From positions 26,758 through 90,757 of the forward strand of contig CAJNOQ010000046.1 in the NCBI GenBank assembly GCA_905250885.1: DNA of 64,000 bases, given 5' to 3'. Made by a program: the position numbers and the translations under genes. Source of the stretch: Didymodactylos carnosus. Lineage: Eukaryota; Rotifera; Eurotatoria; Philodinida; Philodinidae. This document shows, piece after piece, positions 49,401 through 61,328 of this stretch (within the stretch, counting starts at the first letter, position 1; every line of letters starts with the position of its first letter). Under the pieces are notes generated by a model. The model was not told the DNA's origin, made no database searches, and worked only from the letters and a program-made list of their open reading frames with translations.

Positions 49401-52400
49401 TCAAATAGTTATTATCGTTCGTACTGTATGGATAATTACTGTTGTTCATGTTTGGATTCGCTGGACCGTTAGTTAATGCTGAATTTGTATTGTACAGTTG
49501 TTGTTGTTGTTGATGATGATGATGATGATGTAACTGTGGATTGGCGCTAGGAAATGATGTATTGCTTGAATTTGAATCGGAATCACCTGCACTACTAGCT
49601 AAACTTGGTGTCAATGATTCCGTTCGAGTCTGTCCAAATGAGTTATTGTTGAGACTTTGCTGTGACCATTGTGCTGACGAAGCATAACCATTTGGATTAT
49701 TATTTCCAGCAGAAATGAGATTATCGCGTGCAAAAGATGTTAGTTGATTAGTATTAGAATATGGTCCATTTACAATATGATTCGTAGTTGAAGTGGAATA
49801 TGGATTATATGAACTATTCGATGACATGTAGCGTTGTTGTTGTTGTTGTTGTGACGATGACGTCGGAGTTAATTGTGAGGGAGGCGGTGTTTGCTGAGTA
49901 TTTGAATTATTAGTGCTTGACGTTGACGATAAACGTTGTGAACGATTTGGAGATAATTGATTTTGTCCACGTGGTGTTTGCGATTGTTGTTGTTGGGATG
50001 TGACAGGAGTTTGCGCTGATACCATCTGTTTCATTTGTGATGATGGGTTACTCGTAGGCATTAATCCATTTTGCATAGGCGGACCATTTGTATATGGCAT
50101 ATTCATTATATACGGACGATAGTTGTTAATATTTGTTCCCACTCTTGGCTGGTTATTTGGTGGTATCATTGCAGCACCATATGGATTTGTCATATAACCT
50201 GGTGCATAACTTGCAGATGGTCCGCTATTTGCTCCTCTAGCAACATACATGTTCGAAGATGGATCACCTGCAAAGCAGATAAATAATAAAATAATTAACT
50301 ATTTCATCTTTTTAACGGGCTTTCTTCTTTCCGCTACCTTTCATAGTACATATTTCTGAAAATAAAAACCATCTCTTTTTTCTCAACTATAGTTATATTA
50401 ATATTAATATATATTATTATTAGTATTACTTCAACTACTGCCTTGTCTTGCACATGTTGTGTAGAGAACAGGAGAGAGAGAGAGAGAGAGAGAGAAGGGA
50501 GAGACACATACAACATGAAAAAGAACTGAAGAAACGAAATGGTTCTCTTTTTTCCTATATGACGAGTATATAGCTCTTTGCATGTGGCGCAGTGCATATA
50601 TATTCAACTCTTCTATTCATAGACACACATATAGATGGTTTAGAACAGTATAAGCAACAAGAAGAAAAAAAAGTTTCCTTTTCAATGAATGGAAGCAGTC
50701 CAGTTCGTTGCACGTATAACCTCATTCTTTTCTCAACCGTTGATGGTGAGATGAAAATTTGGTAAATGACAGAAATAAGAAACATACAACATCTCCAAAC
50801 AGATTTTTATTTTCTTTTTCTCATTCACTCATTTTTTTTTCACCTCTCTATTATTATATATACATAATGCATGATGAAAAAGAAGAAAAAAAAAATTAAA
50901 ACACATTTACACATCAAGCATACAGAAGAAGAAAAAAAAAAACGAGTAAAAAATAAGCGCATACTTATACTTACAAATAACAGCAAAAAAACAGAGAGAA
51001 GGAAAGAAACGAAACATGACCACTGCGGGACAAGAAAGATAGATCTCTTCTTCTTCTTATTCTGTTGCTGATGATGACGTTGAAAATATTTTTATCACAA
51101 GAAAGAAGGAGTGTCGAAACTGACGATTGAACAAAACTTACAAATAAGCTTTAAGCATTTCCTACTGTAATACAATGGTCCTACTGGTATTCATATTTAT
51201 TAAATTAGTTTGACACATGTCAAGAAGTACATGCAATCCGAATTTTTTTGCTCTCTTCAACTAAACATCTTTTCTCCCTTTTGAAAATTTTATGTATTAA
51301 AATGATATTCTGTTAAGATCTCTCCCAAACAAAAACTCTGGTGTGTTACGATGATTAACGAATGAATGATATTCATCAGTAGTGGAAAAATGCATAAACA
51401 GTAACTATCTGAATTGGACACTCTTTCAATACAGACAAAAATAAAACGAATAGGCGTACTTAGAAATTATAAACGGACTCCCAGATCTCTCTCTTCAAAC
51501 ATGTTAACTCGATTGATTTTACTATTTATAAAACTTATGCAGAAGACTTATTTCAATATGATAAAAAAGGATTAAAAAGCAGGTTTTTATGCAACAAACA
51601 TAATACGATCATTATTCACATTTGAATCTTTGACCCAAATATGTGGAGATTTAGTAATGAAGAGATGATATCAATAACTGTCAACTAACCTAGATTGTAT
51701 GGCATTTGATAATTCATTTGTCCCACTTTTACATGAGATGGTGGTGGCATCATCTGATTGTATCCTAGGATCAAGCAAAAATAAAAAATTATAAATGAAA
51801 TACATTTAAACGATTATTTATCCTATATAAAATATTAAATTTATCATTTTAAAAAGAAAATAAAGAACATATATGCATGAGCAAAATCGAGCGTGCAACG
51901 AAAAGCAGCAATTGCATAATATCAATTTGAAGACTACCTTTTTAAAGATCAATTAAATTTTCACCATATTAGCAGAATTTTATCCGATTATTTTTTTTCT
52001 ACAATAGCTCAATCATTTCTTTTTATAATCTACCGTAATAAACAAATTTTTAAAAATATCATGTCTTATTTTTAACATAAAAAAAAGGCATCAAATTAGT
52101 TACTTAATCTGAATGTTAAAAATATTGAAAGAAAATAAACAAACAAACCTGAGCTCCCCATTGATGATAATTGTTGCTGTTGTTGTTGTTGTTGTTGCTG
52201 CTGCTGCTGCTGGATGTTTTCATTCGACATTTGATGTGATGATGGTGATTGTGGTATAGATATAGCATTATTTCCACTTGATACTGTGGAGGAATGCAGA
52301 CGATTTTCTGAATCATTGGTAACATTCTGAAATAAAATAAGAAAAAAATAATTAACCATTACTTAGATGTTTGTACAATTCTCATTTGTACCTCTATCTG

Positions 52401-53809
52401 ATAGTTGATAGAATTAAAGGTTTTAGATAACAGACAATTTTTAGATAAATATCCCACAAATATAGTGTTTATAGAAGAGACAGCGACGAGTAAAGTTTTT
52501 CTGGATAATTCTGTTAGTCTACTTTTTTTTTACGTTTTTGATTAGTAAACACATGTTTGACATTTGCAGATAAAGAAATAAAGAGGAAATGAAAGCACAG
52601 TATACGGGGCCAGCAGAAAAAAAGAGAAGAGAAGATTGATGAATGTCAATACATGTCAAAAAAAAATAAAAGAGAGAAAAAGATTGAATTTAAATATTCT
52701 CATGATCAACTAATTTGATACAAAAAAAAATAGTACGTCAATCTCAATATCTTTGATAAAATTTTTTGTACATATGAAGAAAAAATTAACATTCACTTCT
52801 AGATACTGTTAAAAATGTTCAATGTACTTTTTAATTGCTCAACTCAATCAAAGGATAACTATTTTTGTTCAAATAAAATTGATCTTATAAAATCTCATAA
52901 GAATTTCAGATTTTCTTCTAAAATAAAAATATTTATTGAAATATGAACTATTTTCAAAAATAATTACTTTTAATAGATAATAACATTAAATTAAATTATG
53001 AGATCAAATTATTTTTTCTTACATCTGTCTTCATATTCTTATATTCTATCGTATCATTCATACATCTCTAAAAGTATTTTGAAACTGAAAATTATTCAAA
53101 TTTATATAAATTGTGCGTACAGTGAACTAACGCAATTTTTTGGTTATTTTTAATATATTATTAAATATATATCATTCAAACTACAAGAAAAGAAATATTA
53201 ACTTCCTTAATCTATACATTTTTGTTTATATAAATGAGAGAATACAAGCATATAAAGTATTTACCTTTTTTCTTTATTCAACTAATTCCAGAAGTGAGAA
53301 TTAATAATACCTTAATTATTGACAAATTATTAAATAATGAAAAAATTTTCTTAATATACTCACTTATTCCGTTTTATTTATTTGCACTAATGCAAAAATG
53401 ACTTTATTTATTTTCGTTTTTTTTTTTTTGTTATATAGGTGTTCTCTGATCAATACAATTTGTAATTGCTATGTTTTATCAAATTTGTTTTTCTTCTCTT
53501 TATCTAATCATGCAGATATATTTCCAAATATACTAAAAATATACATACACACACACACACACTTTTCGCCATACAAATCAAAACTTATTGATAGATATAT
53601 CTTATTTGTAAATGTCCAATTAAATAATACTCACACAGATCAGCTGTTTCGTTTAGAAAAATATTATAACCGATATGCCAAAAAAAAAAAAAAAAAAAAA
53701 AAATATTTAATTATAAATAAAATAAGCAAGATTTAAGAAAAAATATTTTTATATAATAATTTAATTTAATTTTTTTNNNNNNNNNNAATTTAAACCTAAA
53801 TTCAAAAAA

Positions 53810-53841
<32 letters not shown>

Positions 53842-55963
53842 AAGAATAGAAGAAAAACTCGATCCAAAAAATAATATTATATGCACGAAAGATCAAGGTT
53901 ACATATACGTTTGTTTTTCTCTCTTCTTCTTCTTATAACCCATTAATTCATTCATTACACAACAAGTGCTATCATAAAAAAAGTCTCTTTAACAGAAACA
54001 CGTTTTTTGTTGTTGTGCCAAAATAATAATAATAAAATATGGACACTATGTTAAAACGAAGAGAAAAAAATCGTTTAGCACTTTTCTTTTTTGAAAATCA
54101 TGTTTTATGCACTTCAAAATAGAATAATATACATCTATAGACAAATTTCCTTTACCCTCGATCTACTAATTGATGAAATAATATAAAATTGAGTGTAAAG
54201 CTCAATTTTTTACTAGTCATGCGCATTTTTCTTCTTTGCTTTTCTTCTTTTTTTTTTTATATATTATATACTCTTAATAACAAAAAGGAGAAAAGTGGAT
54301 CTTAATCGAAAAAAACATTAGCCATAACCATACATCGAAAATTCTAACTGGTGAGTATTATTAATTTTCTAGTTGGTTGATGAGGAAAAGAGTAAAGCAT
54401 CAACATAAAGCAAATCCAGAATTTATACAAACATTGTTCTGATTAGAGTAGAAATAAACATGTGGCAAAATTATTTATATTTTGTTATAAAACGTTCATT
54501 ATTGTTAGAACAGATGTAACATAATTAACTACAGTTAAAATATAGTCAATAGTCAATGGTCACGGTAATCAAAATGAAATTGTTATTTTATTAATGAATT
54601 AAATGAAATTTTATTTTCATACATCGTTCTCTTATGATAATAGAAGTTTTCCACAAGAAACACAATTTAAACGTCTACGTTATTCAACGTTGTTAACTTA
54701 TATTTATAAATAGTACTTTAACTTATTGTCATCGTGAAAATAAGGAAATTATTTATGAAGAAAAAAATTAGACAAACATACAGTCTATGTATAAATATGT
54801 TACAAACCTTATCGCTTTGAGATCCCAGATCTTCTTTGGCCATTGTTGACTAAAATCAAACAAAATGAGACAATTCTATCTTCTTCTTTTTTTTTAGACT
54901 AACATCAAACTTACTTGATCACTGTTTGTAAGATTCGAAATTGCTGTTATATTGGTTGCGGACGAAGATGATACTGGTGTGACAGAAGACAATGAAGAAG
55001 ATCGAGTATCTTTGTCTTTGGTTGTATATCGTTCAATATCATTATACGATGGATTGAGCTAAAATAAAATAAAAAGATCTCTTATTAGAAAAAGAAGGCT
55101 ATAAATTGAAATACCACAAACAAAAACGTTTAAACTCGTGCGAGTTAATATAAAACAACAGAAATATCACACAACACAAAGCACAAACAGAAAAGTTGAA
55201 TTCAATCGTATAACACAAAACACGAACATTTATAGAAGAATACCTCCGATGACGGATGATGGTATTCATTAACTAAATTTCCGTAATAAGTACGAACAGG
55301 TTCGTATGGAGATGAAGAAGATATCGGAAAAGAGTCCTGTTGTTGTTGCTGCGATAATGATGGTGGATAATTATTTGGCATAGATGATGACTGATTATGA
55401 TTCCCGAAATACGAACGAGAGGAAGAATCATGTAAACCAGTGGGCATTGACGTACAATTTGTATTACTATGAGATAAACGTTGTTCATACACTAATGTTT
55501 GACAATCAATTTGATTATGATTATTAAACTGTTGCTGCTGCTATAAAATAATTAGAGCATAAAATCATTCTCAAGGTCAAAACACACACTTTCTTTTCCA
55601 CACCCATACACACACACTGACACAAAAAACCGCAGAAGATACTGTTAATAAAAATGGGAATAAATTGATCAGATAACATTAGATACCTACCGCTGGACTC
55701 ATCGGATAGGCTGATGTTTGTGGATAAACGCCGGACAATCTAGATTGTGGTCCATTGTATAAAATTGGATTCATCATTTGCTGAGAAGTAGAGCGACCAC
55801 CGTTGATGTTCATCATATTTCTTGGGTCTCCATAAAAATTCATTTGTTGTTGCTGATACATGCCGTGAGATTGCGGATTAAAGTCAGCGGCAGTCATCTG
55901 TGGGTTATTTTGTTCACTTTTCATTCGGCTTGGAGATGAGTCATTATTATTACCACAAGACAT
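43451..55963 (-). CDS. ARID1: ARID1 / BAF250 (Osa) subunit of the SWI/SNF chromatin remodeller
   Basis: Seventeen exons: 55963-55691, 55540-55244, 55058-54915, 54849-54808, 52326-52149, 51764-51690, 50267-49344, 49083-48731, 48666-48448, 48391-47532, 47466-47351, 47287-47156, 47050-46947, 46888-46615, 46554-46058, 45885-44989 and 44389-43451. This gives 2107 aa (human ARID1A about 2285). The N-terminal 760 residues are Gln/Asn/Pro/Ser-rich. The ARID DNA-binding domain spans about 775-885 (RHLFVDRLQKLWEEHH, DLYKLYLLVKEQHGFQEVAKNKHW, NVKQKYVALKLFHYE). After a second low-complexity stretch with a long Q run comes the BAF250_C region from about 1331 ([80 protein letters not shown]). Exon 15 was ended at GTAAGATA; reading through hits a stop. 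Only two RefSeq-like paralogues exist in vertebrates; A versus B is meaningless here. Confidence 0.95.
44390..44988 (-). repeat. ARID1 intron 16 with degenerate TCCCGATCC repeats
   Basis: Between about 44580 and 44890 (+ strand) the motif ATCCCGATCC and variants (CATCCTGATCCCGTCCTG, ATCCCGATCCCGTTCTG, ATCCCTATCCAGATCCCG) recur about ten times, spaced by A/T-rich linkers containing GAAAATTTTT and GTAGG. It looks like a degenerate tandem or interspersed satellite fragment. It is much more C-rich than its surroundings. Confidence 0.6.
50268..51689 (-). other. ARID1 intron 6 (1.4 kb)
   Basis: A long intron for this locus. It has a GA tract at 50472-50495 and A-rich, purine-rich stretches near 50870-51050. 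No nested gene was recognised. Confidence 0.5.
50472..50495. repeat. (GA)n microsatellite in ARID1 intron
   Basis: About twelve GA units on the + strand (CT on the transcribed ARID1 strand). Confidence 0.8.
53546..53562. repeat. (CA)n microsatellite in ARID1 intron 4
   Basis: About eight AC units. Confidence 0.75.
53777..53786. other. Ten-N assembly gap
   Basis: NNNNNNNNNN lies in A/T-only sequence between two poly-A runs of about 24 bases. A fixed-size 10-N run usually denotes a scaffolding join of unknown true length. Confidence 0.95.
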
Positions 55964-57396
55964 TCTTTTATTATTTTAGGGTAAAAAAACTCGAGGTTTA
56001 AAAATGAAAACAATGTAAATAGATTAAAAAGTGACCAATTTAGAATAAATAAGAACAAGTTGTTGTTCGATTGTTGCTTCCATTTAAATTTTGAGTCTAC
56101 AAATGATACAAAAAAAATGTAATTAGGATTAGTGAAGGAAAAAGTGACAAAATTTCAACATACATTTCATAAAACTTGACCGGTATTTTGTTTTCTCAAA
56201 AATCAACCATTTTATTTTTGTTGACTAGGTCAACAGACAATTCTTTTCTTATTAAATAAATATCATCTAAAACAATACAAAATAAAATGGTGACTAATCA
56301 ATTCACTATTGCAGCAATCAAATTTGATACATGTGTACATTGCTTCTACGATAAAAACACAGATACGAATGATATCTGCAAAACATTCAAAATCAAGTGG
56401 GACATAACGGTAAGACTACAGCGGTTGTCGAACGAGCAACTGTATCTTATTCCAATTGTAAACCGAACACCTAATTTGTTTAAAATTATTTTGGTTTTGA
56501 GATATCATGCATTCAGAATCTACTTCTTTGCTTAAATAGTAAAGAACGCGAGATTTCTTGTATTCTAAAAATGACTTTTTAACACATTTTTTCATTTAAT
56601 ACAAAGTCAATATGGTCTATATTTAGACAAATTCTGTTAACAAGAATAAAGAGCAAAAAAGTGTGAACTTCTTCCAGTGTGACTGTCAATACTGTCGTGA
56701 AGAAATTGTCTGCTGCTAAAGACAAAAAGGCTTAGCAAATTTTCGGTTATGTGGTATCAACTATCTAGATAGTTTTCTGAATTATTTCTTGAAAGTTAGG
56801 TCCACTCAGGTTCCAAAACGCGCAAACAAAAAACTGTTCCAAAAAAAAATGTTTTTTCTCAGCCATTAAAGAATTCTGTGGGAACCTTGTCAAAGTAGAT
56901 CCAGATAAAATCAAACATCAGATGAATTATTTTTAACTTTTTATAATTACTAGTTTTTCTACGTTCAAACTTCGATTTCTTATATACACTGCGTTCTTTA
57001 AATGCATTACTGCATAGAAAAACGATTTGCGCAACGATTGGCCCACTAGGTAACGCTCACCTACGATTTGCTCGATCTCGTGACCTAAGCTGCGCGGCAC
57101 TACATTCACAAGTACATCAGTCTCTTTTCTTTCACAAATACGGAGCAAGCCCGCGCTAAAAAATTGTTCATCTCCACTCAACACAGCAGAAGAATATTTT
57201 AGGCATTAAGCACGTTACTTTCAATCAGATCGAAGTTTTACTGTCAAACTCAGCAGTGCAAACATTTTCTGAAGTTCTGTCCTGATTATTCAACTCCAGA
57301 ACTTTCCACTTATTCGAGACAATTTTTTAATATTCAGCTCTTTCATTTCGCTTTTATCATTTAATTCTGGTAAATTAAACATGACTAGTATGATGT

Positions 57397-57563
57397 CAGT
57401 GGCGGATCTAGCACTACGGCGGTCCGGCGACCGCCGGCCCCTCGCAAATGGAATTCTAATGCAAGTACACTACCAGACTTCCTTAGAAAAAATATTCATA
57501 CTACCTCGGACGACTTCGTTTAGAAATCGCCGCCCCGTCGGTAGAATCCTGGATCTGCCACTG
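57397..57563. mobile_element. 167-bp hAT-like MITE with 8-bp target-site duplication
   Basis: The ends are CAGTGGCGGATCTAG and, reversed, CAGTGGCAGATCCAG (13 of 15 matching). The flanks are TATGATGT on the left and TATGACGT on the right, an 8-bp duplication with one mismatch. An 8-bp duplication and CAGTG-type termini are characteristic of hAT transposons. The interior is conspicuously GC-rich (CGGCGGTCCGGCGACCGCCG) against the A/T-rich genome. No coding capacity; presumably mobilised in trans. Confidence 0.8.
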
Positions 57564-58582
57564 TATGACGTCTATCACTCTATTGTCTTCTATAGAAGAC
57601 AATTAACGTATACGTACTAGGAACGTTCATCTCCGACTCGATGAATACTTACTACCTACATGAAGGACGTTGATTAGTACATATGTTTGCCCAATTCCAA
57701 GCTAAACTGAGACTTTATAATCACAACAGATGAGTTTAAATAATTATGAGCTCGAAAGGAAGATCCGAACTAGTTTTGGGCTAATTATTTCTCAGACTTA
57801 GTTAATAGCCGTTCGTTGATTAAAACTCTATATATTTGAATACTTATTTATCCATATATTTGGATACTTTGATAGAGCTTTTCGCATTCTGAATCTGACT
57901 CAAAATTCGTTTTATGAACACGTAGAAAAATTTCCTGTTTACTGTGATATTCAATATCAAGCTTTTCCGATCAAAACACAGTGAAAAATTAAAATGTTTT
58001 GTCTTTTTACACCAATGTACCCTATCCTTGCTGATATTATCATTGTATGATGTATTTTTTGCTTCTGCGTAGAAAAGACAAGGTAAAAAACATAAAGGAA
58101 AAGTTTTTCATTCAATTTAACACTCGTGTCTCACCGCTTTTGTAACCAAACTCATTGTTTTACTATGAAGCTCGAACGACTTTTATCTACTCAGAAATAT
58201 AAAAGGGTTCAATACTTCTATACTGAAACACCTTTATTTTTCCCGTTCAAATAACATGCACATATACATGTTGATTTTAATCGAGTCCTTTCCAGAGTTT
58301 CATTGTAAAATTCTTCAACGTTGTTACATTTTTGAGTGAAAAAATGTCTTGCGAATCTGATAGTAAAAGGATTATTAAATTTGATCAAAAAAATGAGTAA
58401 GTTATGAGGGATTGATTGAACAAGATATTTTCCACGCTATTCTTTTCACTCTCTTCTCTACTTCTCTATAGAGAAATAGAATGCGATAAAAAATTAAATG
58501 TGTAAAGCACACGTCAATAAAGGTATCTCATCAGGTATCTCTCATGAACAATACTCAACTCTATTGTTGGACATCAACTATT

Positions 58583-58656
58583 ATAGGACAAGATAGCTCA
58601 GTAGTTAGATCTTCTGCTCTGTAACTAGAGAGTCCTGAAATGAGATGCATTTTTTT
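58583..58656 (+). pseudogene. tRNA-like pol III relic (tRNA pseudogene or SINE head)
   Basis: TAGCTCAGTAGTTAGA at 58594-58609 is a good D-arm/A-box. A seven-T run at 58650-58656 resembles a pol III terminator. The anticodon stem does not pair well and no proper B box (GGTTCGAATCC) is present, so this is not a functional tRNA. It may derive from a tRNA or a tRNA-type SINE. Confidence 0.35.
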
Positions 58657-59914
58657 CTCCAATGTTTCTTTGACAATATCGCCGGTCTACATTCCACTTC
58701 AAAAATGTATTAAAGTCCAAATTTAAAAGTGTTAAAGTATAATGATAGCATCAACACGTTTGACGTCATCTAACAGGCATATTCTATTTGCCATTAAAAG
58801 AATTATTGTCGATTACTTAATAGTATGTATACCTCACTCAATCTTACGCCAACAACTCACTCATATTAAACTACTTATATTTCATTTGTCAACAGTTATC
58901 ATTATAATACTTTCTTAGTTATTTTGGTAAGTTGTATTATTCTCGGTTTACATATGATCAAATTTGAATTTTTTCATATTGTCACTGTTTGATATAATTA
59001 TTTACGTAATTCTATTTGAATAAAAAATATTTTAATCAAATTTGATCAATGAATTTTTTGAAAAAGTTTAATTTTCATTTATAGAATTTTTTGATAACGG
59101 GATAACGATAGTGATTCATGCAAAAAATGTTACTCTTGTTGATGGTTTTCTAGAATAATAAAATCTTTGTCTTTTCAAAATGAGTTTAAAATTGTGTGAT
59201 AGTGTGATTACACTTTTTCATACTCATAATTTCAAGTTTTCATATCCAATGCTGTTTATTTGCAACCTTATTCATTTTTCACAGTCGACCCTAGCTGAGA
59301 ACTCTATTACTTTTTATTTTCAATCAAAAAAAGTTATATTTTTATTGAGATTGTTCGTCCACTTTTCTGCTGCAGTATTTTGTTTGTACAATAAACATTC
59401 GTTTTAAAATTGTTCGTCCTATTTCCCGCATTCTTACTGAAAAATTTTTTATCAGAATATTACAACTATTGCAAATACTTTGTATTCATGTTTGATCAAA
59501 GTTTTTACAGAACAATCCTAAAATAAACTAGTTTTGATTTTTTTTTTAACAGCTTCATTGAACCACAATAAATAAGGGGTAACAAAACAATATGCAATTA
59601 AAAAACGGAACTTGCACAAGAAAGAGGGAATAATCTCTCATGCATTTAGTAGTGAATTGAGAGAATATAGATAGAGACTAGTAAAATATCATCTTTTTTA
59701 TCACAAAAAGCGAGGCAAAAAATACTCGAAAAAAACTGGACACTTTTTAAATATCTGCACCGTAGAATTAAAAATAAGTACAACAACAACGTTAATAATA
59801 AAAAAATAGCTTTTTTACATGTTCAATAAACTACAACATAATTTTTAGTTAGTAGAGATGTACAAAAGCGATAAGCAAAGTCAAAAAGGATTATTTTTGT
59901 CATGTTAGTATTTA

Positions 59915-61328
59915 TTAATCAACATTCCCATCGTGTCGTCGTTTTTTAGCTGTTGTTTGATTATCCATTTGTACATTGGTTCGAATTGCTAATTGAGCTA
60001 ATGATTTAATCAATCCTTGATGATGTTTTTGTTCATCTAAAACTAACTGCTGTAATTTTTGTTGCAAATCGGCCACAATTAATGGATGATTATTTTTATT
60101 TTGAATCGTCAAACAGTTTTCTCGATATTTATTATCATAATCTTGTCTAATTCGATCGATTTTATTCGTATAGTCTTCATTTTTTTCTAATAATAACTGT
60201 TTAATTTTTTCTATTTGATTCACATGTGTAATATTTAATTCACTAAGTTCTAGTTCTTTTTCTCTCTTATATGATTGATATTCATCTTCCAATTTACGAT
60301 ATTTATATTCCATATTTTCATAATCTGTCTTGTATTGAATTAGTTCTGTTTGTAATTGTTTTATTTCATCAATTTCATCGTCGATCGTTAATGAGAGAGT
60401 AGGAGATAGAGATTTTTCTTTGCGAACGACAACAACTGCAGATGATAAGAGTGGCGATGGGGTATTTGAACGTTGTTGTTCCACGTCTTGTTCATCATTG
60501 CTATATTTTTCTTCTAGAAAATGGTAAGCTTTTTCATGGCCATAACTTCTATTTCTTGGACTTTCGTGATCTCCTCCTTGAACTGGGATGTATTTTGTTG
60601 TTTTCAATTCTTTACGATGAATATAATGAGGACGTCTATTATAAGAAACACTGACTAATTAAACACAAAACTGGATTGAGCGTCATTCACTAAAATTCCT
60701 CCCTCAAAAAAAGGGATGCTAATAGGAGAGGGGGTAACTCATCTTTCGTTTTCAAGTTAATTCATGTTATTTATCAAATATTTCTAACAATAGAATAATT
60801 CTCCAGATTTATTCGACTTACCGTATAAGAATATGATCAACACAATCATAATCATCATAGTCAATAAAACAACATCGATTCTTTTTATCCAACTTAAAAC
60901 ATAAAATACGTCCATAAGTTTGAAAATATAATCGAATTGAACGTTCATCATGTACTCTATTGTCGATATCATTTAAGATTAATCGTCTTGTAAGAACGAG
61001 TCGTTCTTGAACAGTAAACAATTGACGTGGTAAAGCTCGTTTAACTAATACCTCTTTACCACGAATATAATGTGGACTGAAACATTATAGAACTATTAGA
61101 TACATTAGCTGATGATATAAATAATCAAACAATATCCTACCGTTCTCTCATTATATCGTCAATTGCTCTGATTGATCTATAAGTAACAAATGCAAAACAG
61201 TGGAAAGTATTACCATCTTTATCACGTTTAATTGTGCACTCGACAATCGTGCCATATTTTGAACAATAAGATTTCAATAATCCATCGCTTATGTAGCATA
61301 AATTACCAATAAATAATGAACTCATCAT
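59915..61328 (-). CDS. Two-RRM RNA-binding protein with C-terminal coiled coil
   Basis: Three exons: 61328-61141, 61076-60822 and 60635-59915, giving 387 aa. RRM1 (about residues 3-80) has RNP2 LFIGNL at 5-10 and RNP1-like HCFAFVTY at 43-50. RRM2 (about 85-155) has LVLTRRLILNDI and CCFIDYDDY, a weak RNP1 without the usual G-F/Y. Both repeats end in a matching element: RPHYIRGKEVLVKRALP and RPHYIHRKELKTTKYIP. This is the hnRNP A/Musashi style of tandem RRM. A long charged coiled coil at about 235-320 (IDEIKQLQTELIQYK..., YRKLEDEYQSYKREKELEL) and a basic C-terminus KKRRHDG (possible NLS) follow. The combination of tandem RRM plus coiled coil does not match a family I can name. A TTCCAG acceptor-like site lies 15 nt upstream of the first of two adjacent ATGs. 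Confidence 0.75.

Larger units (their letters stand above)
52327..54807 (-). other. ARID1 intron 4 (2.5 kb) with an assembly gap
   Basis: The longest intron in the window. It contains a CA tract (53546-53562), two poly-A runs (about 53680-53703 and 53803-53827) and ten Ns at 53777-53786. No exon-like sequence was recognised. The donor of the preceding exon is GTTTGT, weaker than most in the gene. Confidence 0.55.
55964..59914. other. Intergenic region with a hAT-like MITE and a tRNA-like relic
   Basis: About 4 kb upstream of ARID1. No protein gene was recognised. It holds the 167-bp element at 57397-57563 and a degenerate pol III-like unit near 58583-58656. The open frame at 57381-57620 is created by the MITE. 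Confidence 0.5.

Noticed and set aside
57381-57620. 79-codon open frame with Arg-rich sequence
   Set aside because: It coincides with the GC-rich MITE and its flanks; no conserved protein is encoded.
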